A DNA stretch of 5,390 nucleotides from assembly GCA_017472105.1 (NCBI GenBank), contig JAFUQY010000131.1, positions 1 to 5,390 on the forward strand. Reading direction: 5' to 3'. Positions 1 to 5,390 of the stretch are shown piece after piece; the stretch's first letter is position 1; every line of letters starts with the position of its first letter. The notes below the pieces were generated by a model, which was given only the letters and a program-made list of their open reading frames with translations, was not told the DNA's origin and searched no databases. The stretch is from Clostridia bacterium (lineage in GTDB: Bacteria > Bacillota_A > Clostridia > Oscillospirales > CAG-272). A program made the position numbers and the translations under genes.

Positions 1-798
1 CGGATTCGGTGCGGCTTTCCGGAACACGCGGTCCAGCACACGGTAGCCGAACGCCTTGTACATATCGGGCGTCATGAGGTTGGAGTCATCGTCCGCGAAC
101 GAGAAGCCGTGGCGGAAATTCTCCGGTGTATGCCCGGATTCGGTGATAAAGAGGTCAATGTACGCCTCCACAACCGACGCGATGGTATCCGCAAAGCGCG
201 TGAACAGCTCCTCGTCGTCATAATAGAGGAACAGGAGATTTTCCGTGCCGTAGACGGAGGTTGCCAGCGTCACAGGTCCGCGGATGTGCGTGAACTGTCC
301 GGGGCGTCTGCCGTAGGTTTCGTAGACTGCCCTGCACTTTTCGTCCCAGTCGGCGGGAAGCACGAATTTCCGGAACGCCTCCTTGTCGGCAACGAGAGCA
401 TCCACTTCATCGAGCTTCTTTTTCAGGTCTTCCTCGTCGTTCATGGTACCCTTGAGCCACGTCGTGTTGCCGTCAAACTCGTACCGTCCGCCGAAGATTT
501 CACCGATCTGCTTGTATCCGGGAATCCACACTTTCGGAGCTTCCGTCGGCTTGCGTTCGGCGAGTAAGGGACGGCCGACAATCTTCACCGCTTTTTCATT
601 GTAGCGGCAGTTGAGCTCGTAGCGTCTGTCCGGCGGCGTATATCCCCATGGCTGCCCTTCTTCGCCCAGCTCCGCGAATACGCATTCGTCACTCATCCGG
701 ATACCGAGCGCGACCTGCACCGCGTTTTTCGAGAAGCAGTTCTCGGCGTGGGCGGTTTCCTCGTCCTTCCAGAACCGTTCAATATCAAGATTCAGCAT
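1..798 (-). CDS. Uroporphyrinogen decarboxylase (URO-D) family protein, C-terminus cut by window edge
   Basis: The frame is open for 266 codons from ATG 798 to base 1 with no stop, so the gene is partial at its 3' end. I translated it by hand. Family features are GPVTLAT (residues 174-180), matching the conserved strand of URO-D and MtaA/CmuA-type corrinoid methyltransferases, and FADDDSNLMTPDMY (235-247), matching their 'DD...SP-e-f' segment. The N-terminal block, with RFW at 8-10 and a stretch around GIRMSDECVFAELG (32-45), is of the kind seen in uncharacterised clostridial URO-D-like proteins rather than classical HemE. No signal peptide or membrane segment is visible, so it is probably cytoplasmic. 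A metal-binding His/Cys motif, which would mark a methyltransferase, would lie in the missing part. The start is supported by GAGAAAGG 8 nt upstream, overlapping the stop of the GH27 gene, so the two are probably co-transcribed. Heme synthesis is unlikely in this context. Family membership is fairly sure; the reaction is unknown. Confidence 0.82.
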   Translation of the reverse strand, partial: MLNLDIERFWKDEETAHAENCFSKNAVQVALGIRMSDECVFAELGEEGQPWGYTPPDRRYELNCRYNEKAVKIVGRPLLAERKPTEAPKVWIPGYKQIGEIFGGRYEFDGNTTWLKGTMNDEEDLKKKLDEVDALVADKEAFRKFVLPADWDEKCRAVYETYGRRPGQFTHIRGPVTLATSVYGTENLLFLYYDDEELFTRFADTIASVVEAYIDLFITESGHTPENFRHGFSFADDDSNLMTPDMYKAFGYRVLDRVFRKAAPNP

Positions 799-806
799 GA
801 TTCACG

Positions 807-814
807 CCTTTCTC
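807..814 (-). promoter_or_regulatory. Ribosome binding site overlapping the upstream stop codon
   Basis: On the minus strand GAGAAAGG lies 8 nt before the ATG of the URO-D-family gene. Its first two bases are part of the TGA stop (815-813) of the GH27 gene. This fixes the start at 798 and suggests that ribosomes finishing the first gene can reinitiate on the second. Confidence 0.7.
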
Positions 815-2087
815 ATTCGATCCACAGCGCAACGGCACCGTGCTTCGGGATCGTGAAGGTGATTTCGTCCTCAGCATTGGTGATTTCACCCGTCCAGAGG
901 TTGGCAACCGTCTTCATGCCGGAGAGTTCCAGATCCGCGAAATCGAGGGTGACGGTGTTGTCTTCCTCGCCCGCGTTGAACAGAGCCGCGTAGGTACCCT
1001 GCATCTGTGCATTTGCCGCCGCCCAGAGGATGGTTTCGCTGTCCTTCCGCTTCCTGCGCCATACTTCGTGTGCATGACGTGCGTTCTTGTGCATGCCGAG
1101 GATGGCTTCGTTGGTGAGAATCGACAGCGTGAAGTCGTCAAACTTGGTCATTTCACCGCCGATCATGAGCGGAGAGCGGAAAATCGACCACAGCGTCATC
1201 ATCGTGTACAGCTCGTCGTCCGTGAAGCGCGTCCAGTTTGCGGGGTCATCGCACTGTCTGATCGCACCGACGGGAAGCATATCCGCATCCGGCCAGTGTC
1301 CCGCACCGGTGTGGATGCACCACGTCTTCGCACGGCCGAACATGTCGTAAAGGAGTCGCCAGTCATCCCAGAAGTCGTCAGTGATGCGCCACATGTTCGC
1401 GGTGTCCTTGTACAGCTCGGATTTTTCCGGCAGAGCAGGTCCGGGAGACAGGCTGAGCACCATGTCGCGTCCGCAGTTTTTGATGCACTGGGACATCAGG
1501 CGCAGTTCCGCTTCGCACTGGGGCATCTCACGCGCGATGTCGTCGCATTTGATGAAATCCACGCCCCATTCGGCATAGAGCGCGAAAATGCTGTCATAAT
1601 ACTCTTTGGCACCCTTCGCCCACGGATTGACGCCGTACATATCGGTGTTCCAGAAGCAGATGGAATTCGTGGATGCCACCTGACGCGCAGTCCGATCCGT
1701 GCCGAGGATGGCAGTTCCCTTGTGAGCCGCCTGACGCGGAATGCCGCGCATGATGTGGATGCCGAATTTCAGCCCGAGGGAGTGAACATAATCCGCCAGC
1801 GGCTTGAATCCCGCACCGTTTGCCGCGGACGGGAATCGGTTGACGGCGGGCATGAGACGGGAGTATTCATCCATGCACAGCTCCGTGAAGGGCGAATACT
1901 GATGGGATCCCGCGTAGGGTTCGTACCACTGGATGTCGACGACGACGTATTCCCAGCCGTACTGCCTGAGGTTCTTTGCCATGTACTCCGCGTTCTGACG
2001 GACGATGTCCTCGGTCACGGCGGCACCGTAGCAGTCCCAGGAGTTCCATCCCATCGGAGAGGTGGCGGCGATGATTGCTTTTTTCAT
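813..2087 (-). CDS. Glycoside hydrolase family 27 protein, alpha-galactosidase-like, cytoplasmic
   Basis: This 424-aa protein has the full GH27 plan: a (beta/alpha)8 catalytic barrel to about residue 335, then a C-terminal beta domain. Visible motifs are PMGWNSWDCYG (11-21), VVVDIQW (48-54), DFIKCDD (177-183), WRITDDFWDDW (233-243), GAGHWPDADM (261-270) and LWSIFRSPLMIGGEM (299-313). By alignment with human alpha-galactosidase A, D182 is the nucleophile, D238 the acid/base, and W17, D51, K180, R234 and D269 are conserved pocket residues. Retaining hydrolysis of a terminal alpha-galactoside is therefore expected. Three other pocket positions differ: I52 for D93, H111 for Y134 and S214 for E203. 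The true substrate may thus be another galactose-like sugar such as an N-acetylated, methylated or pentose analogue. There is no signal peptide, so it should act on imported oligosaccharides. It is the first gene of an operon with the URO-D-family gene. The start is supported by AAAGGAA 9 nt upstream and a good promoter. Confidence 0.92.
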   Translation of the reverse strand: MKKAIIAATSPMGWNSWDCYGAAVTEDIVRQNAEYMAKNLRQYGWEYVVVDIQWYEPYAGSHQYSPFTELCMDEYSRLMPAVNRFPSAANGAGFKPLADYVHSLGLKFGIHIMRGIPRQAAHKGTAILGTDRTARQVASTNSICFWNTDMYGVNPWAKGAKEYYDSIFALYAEWGVDFIKCDDIAREMPQCEAELRLMSQCIKNCGRDMVLSLSPGPALPEKSELYKDTANMWRITDDFWDDWRLLYDMFGRAKTWCIHTGAGHWPDADMLPVGAIRQCDDPANWTRFTDDELYTMMTLWSIFRSPLMIGGEMTKFDDFTLSILTNEAILGMHKNARHAHEVWRRKRKDSETILWAAANAQMQGTYAALFNAGEEDNTVTLDFADLELSGMKTVANLWTGEITNAEDEITFTIPKHGAVALWIE

Positions 2088-2096
2088 GTGTCTTCG

Positions 2097-2103
2097 TTCC
2101 TTT
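2097..2103 (-). promoter_or_regulatory. Ribosome binding site of the GH27 gene
   Basis: AAAGGAA on the minus strand, 9 nt before ATG 2087. It supports this start, which places the catalytic PMGWNSW motif close to the N-terminus with no leader peptide. Confidence 0.75.
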
Positions 2104-2151
2104 CAATATTATATATATTTTGTTTTATTGAATTGCAGACTCAGTGTCTTC

Positions 2152-2180
2152 ATTATACACGATTTCCGTCATAATTGCAA
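2152..2180 (-). promoter_or_regulatory. Sigma-A-type promoter of the GH27/URO-D operon
   Basis: On the minus strand, -35 TTGCAA (2180-2175), a 17-bp spacer and a perfect -10 TATAAT (2157-2152). Transcription would start near 2145, giving a leader of about 58 nt that is very AT-rich between 2100 and 2130. A second TATAAT at 2113-2108 lacks a convincing -35. I see no cre-like operator (catabolite control) overlapping the promoter. Confidence 0.75.
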
Positions 2181-2209
2181 GGCAAAATCCCGTATTCGTG
2201 CCGCTCTGA

Positions 2210-2231
2210 CGCAGCTTTGCCGCAGCTTTGC
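2210..2231. repeat. Perfect tandem repeat of an 11-bp unit
   Basis: CGCAGCTTTGC occurs twice back to back (2210-2220 and 2221-2231). The second copy also starts a small hairpin, GCAGC-TTT-GCTGC (2222-2234). It lies 30 bp upstream of the -35 of the GH27 promoter. It could be a regulator site or a slippage product; function unknown. Confidence 0.6.
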
Positions 2232-2284
2232 TGCCAAGGAACAATTTTGCAGGAAAACGCGGCGCAACTTGCAGAATTTGATGC

Positions 2285-2310
2285 ATAATCCGACGCAAAA
2301 CAGGGATTAT
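2285..2310. repeat. 7-bp inverted repeat in the divergent intergenic region
   Basis: ATAATCC (2285-2291) and its exact complement GGATTAT (2304-2310) are separated by 12 bp. It lies about 105 bp upstream of the GH27 -35 and 60 bp upstream of the transporter -35. It could be a two-half-site operator, but a chance repeat of this size in AT-rich DNA is quite possible. Confidence 0.35.
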
Positions 2311-2370
2311 ATCCAAAATCAGGCTAAAAATCACAGCAAATTATACAAACGATTTGTGAATTATTTTGCC

Positions 2371-2399
2371 TTGACTAATCCTGTCCTTCATGATAAAAT
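2371..2399 (+). promoter_or_regulatory. Sigma-A-type promoter with extended -10, for the Na+/phosphate transporter gene
   Basis: -35 TTGACT (2371-2376), a 17-bp spacer, and -10 TAAAAT (2394-2399) preceded by TGA (2391-2393), which gives the TGn extended -10. Transcription would start near 2406, leaving a purine-rich leader of about 50 nt, too short for a typical riboswitch. No obvious Pho-box repeats are seen at the promoter. A small palindrome, ACAAA-CGA-TTTGT (2345-2357), lies 13 bp upstream of the -35 and is a possible regulator site. Confidence 0.8.
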
Positions 2400-2443
2400 A
2401 AACCCGTATGCAATAATTAATAAAGAAGAAAAGAAGAAAAAAG

Positions 2444-2449
2444 AAAGGA
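2444..2449 (+). promoter_or_regulatory. Ribosome binding site of the Na+/phosphate transporter gene
   Basis: AAAGGA ends 6 nt before ATG 2456, at the end of a purine-only run of more than 25 nt. It fixes the start; no competing in-frame start lies nearby. Confidence 0.75.
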
Positions 2450-2455
2450 ATCGTC

Positions 2456-4219
2456 ATGACAATTTTCGACGTTCTGACACTCATCGGCGGTCTCTGCCTG
2501 TTCCTCTTCGGCATGAACCTGATGGGTGAATCTCTGGAACGGCGCGCCGGAAGCAAGCTCCGCGATCTGCTGGGCAAGCTCACAACCAACAAAGCAGCCG
2601 GATTTCTCACCGGTCTCGGTGTAACCGCCGTCATCCAGTCCTCCTCCGCAACGACCGTCATGGTAGTGGGCTTCGTTAACTCGGGCCTTATGACGCTCTC
2701 TCAGGCAATCAATGTCATCATGGGTGCAAACGTAGGTACCACCGTTACCGCGTGGATCCTCTCCCTCGGCGGCATCGAAAGCTCCAGTGTATTTGTTCAG
2801 CTCCTGAAACCCACCTCCTTCACTCCCGTTCTCGCTCTCATCGGTACCGTTCTCTACATGTTCGGCAAATCCTCCAAGAGCAAGGACACCGGAACCATCC
2901 TTCTCGGCTTCGCAACCCTCATGTTCGGTATGGACACCATGTCCGGCGCCGTTTCCGGTCTGAAGGAAGTTGAAGAATTCAGAAACATCCTGCTTCTGTT
3001 CAAGAATCCCATCCTCGGCGTTCTCGCAGGCGCAGTCCTTACCGCAATCATCCAGTCCTCTTCCGCATCCGTCGGTATCCTTCAGGCGCTCTCCTCGACC
3101 GGTGCCGTCACGATGCACGCCGCAATCCCGATCATCATGGGTCAGAACATCGGTACCTGCGTGACCGCGCTTCTCTCCTCCATCGGTGCAAACAAGAACG
3201 CAAAGCGCGCGTCCCTGGTTCACCTCTCCTTCAACGTAATCGGTACGGTTGTATGGCTGACCGTGTTCTCCATCGTCACCTCACTCGTACACATTCCCCT
3301 GCTTGACAATGCCGCAAGCGAAATGAGCATCGCGGTTGCACACTCCACGTTCAACATCCTCTGCACGCTCCTGCTCCTGCCCATGACCAAGCTCCTCGAA
3401 AAGCTCGCATACAAGCTCATTCCCGAAGCAAAGGCAGCAGAAGAAAAGTCCGAAATGCTCGACGAACGTCTCTTTGCTACTCCTCACATCGCTCTCGAAC
3501 GTGCTTCCGAGCTGACCACCGAAATGGCAGAATGCGCATCCTCCGCTCTGAAGGTTGCCATGAACAACTTCACGAAGTGCACTCCCGAAATCGTCTCCTT
3601 TGTCAAGGAAGGCGAGGACAAGACCGACCACTACGAGGACATCCTCGGCACCTACCTCGTCAAGCTCAGCGGTCTGCTTTCCGGTGAAGACGACTCCGCC
3701 GAAGCAACCAAGCTGCTGCGCGTCATCGGCGACTTCGAAAGAATTTCCGACCACGGTATGGAAATCATCGGCGCCGCTGAAGAGCTGAACGCAAAGAATC
3801 TCTCCCTCACCTCCGCTGCGGAAAAGGAACTCACCGTTCTCTTCGACGCCGTTACCGAGGTTGTGGATCTGACCTTCCTCGCGTTCTCCGAAAACAATCT
3901 CGAAGCTGCCGCAAAGGTGGAACCTCTGGAACAGGTCGTTGACGGTCTCAAGGAACAGCTGAGACAGAACCACATTGCACGTCTCCAGCACGGCGAATGC
4001 ACCATCGAAGCCGGATTCATCTGGACCGACCTGCTTACCGCTCTCAAGCGTACCTCCGACCACTGCTCCAACGTGGCGGCGTGCGTTCTCGATACCGCGG
4101 AAGGCAAGGGCAACCTGAACCTCCACGAATTCCTCCGCGACATCAAGGAAAACGACGAATACTTCAAGAAGGAATACGCCGCTTACCAGAAGAAGTACGC
4201 GGTTGCATCCGTCAAGTAA
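2456..4219 (+). CDS. Na+/phosphate cotransporter family protein with C-terminal PhoU-like domain
   Basis: This 587-aa membrane protein belongs to the type II Na/Pi cotransporter (NptA/YjbB-like) family and is expected to carry inorganic phosphate across the cytoplasmic membrane with Na+. The N-terminal ~310 residues are hydrophobic and contain the family's inverted duplication. Each half has a QSSSA signature (QSSSATT 61-67, QSSSASV 200-206) followed by a glycine-rich GxNxGTxVTA element (90-99 and 229-238). The remainder (about 340-550) is a soluble helical PhoU-like domain with two characteristic motifs, RVIGDFERISDHG (422-434) and LTALKRTSDHCSNVAA (527-542), probably a cytoplasmic regulatory module. 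Length and order match the fused bacterial form, as in E. coli YjbB. It is transcribed alone, divergent from the GH27 operon. Codon choice is strongly restricted (TCC for Ser, CTC for Leu, ATC for Ile), more so than in the glycosidase genes, which hints at high expression. Direction in vivo, uptake or efflux, cannot be told from sequence. Confidence 0.95.
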   Translation: MTIFDVLTLIGGLCLFLFGMNLMGESLERRAGSKLRDLLGKLTTNKAAGFLTGLGVTAVIQSSSATTVMVVGFVNSGLMTLSQAINVIMGANVGTTVTAWILSLGGIESSSVFVQLLKPTSFTPVLALIGTVLYMFGKSSKSKDTGTILLGFATLMFGMDTMSGAVSGLKEVEEFRNILLLFKNPILGVLAGAVLTAIIQSSSASVGILQALSSTGAVTMHAAIPIIMGQNIGTCVTALLSSIGANKNAKRASLVHLSFNVIGTVVWLTVFSIVTSLVHIPLLDNAASEMSIAVAHSTFNILCTLLLLPMTKLLEKLAYKLIPEAKAAEEKSEMLDERLFATPHIALERASELTTEMAECASSALKVAMNNFTKCTPEIVSFVKEGEDKTDHYEDILGTYLVKLSGLLSGEDDSAEATKLLRVIGDFERISDHGMEIIGAAEELNAKNLSLTSAAEKELTVLFDAVTEVVDLTFLAFSENNLEAAAKVEPLEQVVDGLKEQLRQNHIARLQHGECTIEAGFIWTDLLTALKRTSDHCSNVAACVLDTAEGKGNLNLHEFLRDIKENDEYFKKEYAAYQKKYAVASVK

Positions 4220-4232
4220 ACAATAGCATAAG

Positions 4233-4280
4233 AAACCCGATGATCCGCGTCTGACGTGAACCATCGGGTTTGTTTTATTT
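4233..4280. terminator. Hairpin terminator shared by convergent genes
   Basis: Perfect 10-bp stem AAACCCGATG (4233-4242) / CATCGGGTTT (4262-4271) with a 19-nt loop. The plus-strand tail is GTTTTATTT (4272-4280), suited to ending the transporter transcript 13 nt after its stop. On the minus strand the stem starts just after the stop of the glycosidase gene (4275) and is followed by TTTCTTATG, a weaker T-rich tail, so it probably serves both directions. The plus-strand tail overlaps the last codons of the glycosidase gene. Confidence 0.85.
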
Positions 4281-5390
4281 CTTCTTGTTATTCTTCACGA
4301 CAACTGCCGCCGCTGCCGCAATGAGCACCGCCGCACCGCCGAGAAAATAGGGGAGCATGCCGTTTTTCTCCTTCACGACCTTGTTGTCCGAGTCGGTGAT
4401 GACCATTTCAACGTCCTCCGTCGATTCGGTTTCGCCTGCGTGAACGGGAGTGATCCGGTAGATTGCCGCGTCCTTTGCCGGGACTGTGCCGCTGAGTGAG
4501 CCGTTTATGAGATCCGTCTCCGTCCCTCTCCACAGCTCCTTCACAGCCACATCTTCCGCACCGCCGAGCTTATCTGTGAGATTGAAATAGATATCGCGGG
4601 CGTCACTGTCGAAATTGAACACCGCGAGGTAGAGCACGCCGTCTTCTTCGCACCAGTAGGCATCCGCGCATCTCTCGCCGGGCATGACATCCCACGGCCG
4701 GAACGCACGTCCGAGCTTTGCCGCCGCGATTACGTCGGGATTGCCGAACATGGCGCGGATCCGCTCGTCCTTCACGGAACCGGGTTCGATATCGGCGAGA
4801 TTATCACCCACAAGGAAGCTCGTTCCCGCAATCGCACCGGCAGTCACGCGGCACCGCGCTTCACCGTCGGAGACACTTCCGTTTTCACCCCAAACGACGA
4901 GGTGGTCCGGGTCGGGATACGGGTAGATTTCCTCTTCCCAGAAGCACGCGGTCAGATAGCTGAGAACGTGGCGGGTGTTGTCAAGGCTCGCGAAGGCGTC
5001 ACAGCTGATCCGTCTGCCGTCCGCGTACTGATACGGGAACAGGGGCGCAATGGACAGGTTGACGATCATTTTGCCGTCGCAGATTTCGTGAATCTTCGCC
5101 ATGCCGCAGTTGTACGCCTGCATGCCGGTGGTCACATCTTCGTCGTAATGCTGTCCTTCAACGGCACCGTGCGCCATAAAGTCGAGCTTCACGTACTCGA
5201 AACCGAGGTCAATGAAGTAATTCAGCTTGTCCGTGAACCTCTGGATTGTTGCGGGATGGGTCGGATCGAGTGCAAAACCGCCGTCGAGCTTGCCATAAAG
5301 TCCGCTGCCGTCCGATTTTTTGACCGCCGCCGCGTAGTAGGTGTATTTCGTGCCCTCGACACGGCTGTTTTTCAGCGCTTCTTCATCCGA
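4275..5390 (-). CDS. Clan GH-D (GH27/GH36-like) alpha-galactosidase-like enzyme, membrane-anchored; N-terminus cut by window edge
   Basis: The frame is open from the right edge (base 5390) to TAA 4275, giving 371 visible C-terminal residues; the start is outside. In visible numbering, ALDPTHP (40-46) and FEYVKLDF (64-71) match the clan GH-D barrel, with D70 the likely nucleophile, and GRRISCD (125-131) gives D131 as likely acid/base. A barrel-closing region (about 180-235) and a C-terminal beta domain (about 240-315, with LYLAVFNFD and AIYRI) follow. After an acidic linker (319-343) comes a hydrophobic segment (about 346-365) and the basic tail KNNKKK, a C-terminal membrane anchor. The enzyme is thus predicted to be exported and held on the outside, releasing galactose-like sugars from external glycans; a signal peptide should lie in the missing part. 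The anchor resembles a sortase signal in layout but has LPYFLGG instead of LPxTG. GH27 versus GH36 cannot be settled from this half. It converges on the transporter gene. Confidence 0.85.
   Translation of the reverse strand, partial: SDEEALKNSRVEGTKYTYYAAAVKKSDGSGLYGKLDGGFALDPTHPATIQRFTDKLNYFIDLGFEYVKLDFMAHGAVEGQHYDEDVTTGMQAYNCGMAKIHEICDGKMIVNLSIAPLFPYQYADGRRISCDAFASLDNTRHVLSYLTACFWEEEIYPYPDPDHLVVWGENGSVSDGEARCRVTAGAIAGTSFLVGDNLADIEPGSVKDERIRAMFGNPDVIAAAKLGRAFRPWDVMPGERCADAYWCEEDGVLYLAVFNFDSDARDIYFNLTDKLGGAEDVAVKELWRGTETDLINGSLSGTVPAKDAAIYRITPVHAGETESTEDVEMVITDSDNKVVKEKNGMLPYFLGGAAVLIAAAAAVVVKNNKKK

Larger units (their letters stand above)
2181..2340. other. Non-coding stretch between the two divergent promoters
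   Basis: The 368-bp gap between the GH27 and transporter genes holds promoters at its two sides, and this 160-bp stretch lies between them. I see no convincing gene here. A 69-codon minus-strand frame at 2334-2125 runs across the GH27 promoter and has no good family resemblance. The stretch holds the tandem 11-bp repeat, the 7-bp inverted repeat and two of the four TTGCA words found in the gap (2247-2251 and 2269-2273). It may carry binding sites for regulators, but none is recognisable. Confidence 0.5.

Noticed and set aside
109..567. A 152-codon plus-strand frame opposite the URO-D-family gene
   Set aside because: It has no recognisable motif, and the minus-strand frame here stays open for 266 codons with URO-D family motifs and a proper ribosome binding site.
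840..2174. A 444-codon open frame on the plus strand opposite the GH27 gene
   Set aside because: It is the antisense shadow of a GC-rich gene with clear GH27 motifs. Its translation is rich in Arg, Val and His without family resemblance, and it runs through the divergent promoter.
2125..2334. A 69-codon minus-strand frame in the intergenic region, as a possible small gene
   Set aside because: It covers the -35 and -10 of the GH27 promoter, has no clear ribosome binding site and shows no convincing domain.
2088..2455. CcpA cre site, Pho box or riboswitch in the divergent region
   Set aside because: Scanning by eye gave no match close enough to the cre or Pho-box consensus, and the predicted leaders (about 58 and 50 nt) are too short for usual riboswitches.
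2417..4264. Long minus-strand frames (2417-3223 and 3281-4264) opposite the transporter gene
   Set aside because: They are antisense to a gene with unmistakable Na/Pi cotransporter and PhoU motifs. Their compositions (Gly/Asp/Glu/Cys-rich, Val/Phe-rich) are typical of reverse-strand shadows.
5190..5192. GTG as the start of the right-hand glycosidase
   Set aside because: The frame stays open for 66 more codons to the window edge, and those residues include conserved barrel sequence (ALDPTHP). The GTG lies next to the nucleophile motif, so it is an internal valine.
1..5390. CRISPR array, transposase, tRNA or phage attachment site
   Set aside because: No spaced direct repeats, transposase motifs, cloverleaf or flanking duplications were seen. 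Apart from the intergenic gap the window is nearly all coding.

Overview
The window looks like chromosomal DNA from a moderately GC-rich Gram-positive anaerobe, most likely a gut or rumen Clostridia member. This is inferred from canonical sigma-A promoters (TTGCAA-17-TATAAT and TTGACT-17-TAAAAT), AAAGGA-type ribosome binding sites, tight co-directional gene spacing and the mix of protein families. No rRNA or other taxonomic marker is present, so the assignment is tentative.

Layout: (1) From the left edge to about 2.09 kb, a two-gene minus-strand operon is read right to left. A GH27-type alpha-galactosidase-like enzyme (424 aa, no signal peptide) is followed 14 nt later by a uroporphyrinogen-decarboxylase-family protein whose C-terminus runs off the window at base 1. 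(2) A 368-bp divergent intergenic region (2088-2455) holds back-to-back promoters and some short repeats. (3) On the plus strand lies a complete Na+/phosphate cotransporter with a C-terminal PhoU-like regulatory domain (587 aa). (4) A strong hairpin sits between convergent genes and probably terminates both. (5) From 4275 to the right edge, on the minus strand, lie the last 371 codons of a second clan GH-D (GH27/GH36-like) glycosidase ending in a hydrophobic C-terminal membrane anchor.

Taken together, the window carries two galactosidase-like enzymes predicted to act in different compartments, one cytoplasmic and one anchored at the cell surface. They flank a phosphate transporter that looks functionally separate. 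The unusual points are the altered sugar-pocket residues in the GH27 enzyme and its close pairing with a URO-D-fold protein, a family that includes corrinoid-dependent methyltransferases. I found no CRISPR array, transposase, tRNA, rRNA, attachment site or recognisable riboswitch, and no clear evidence of a wholly new system.
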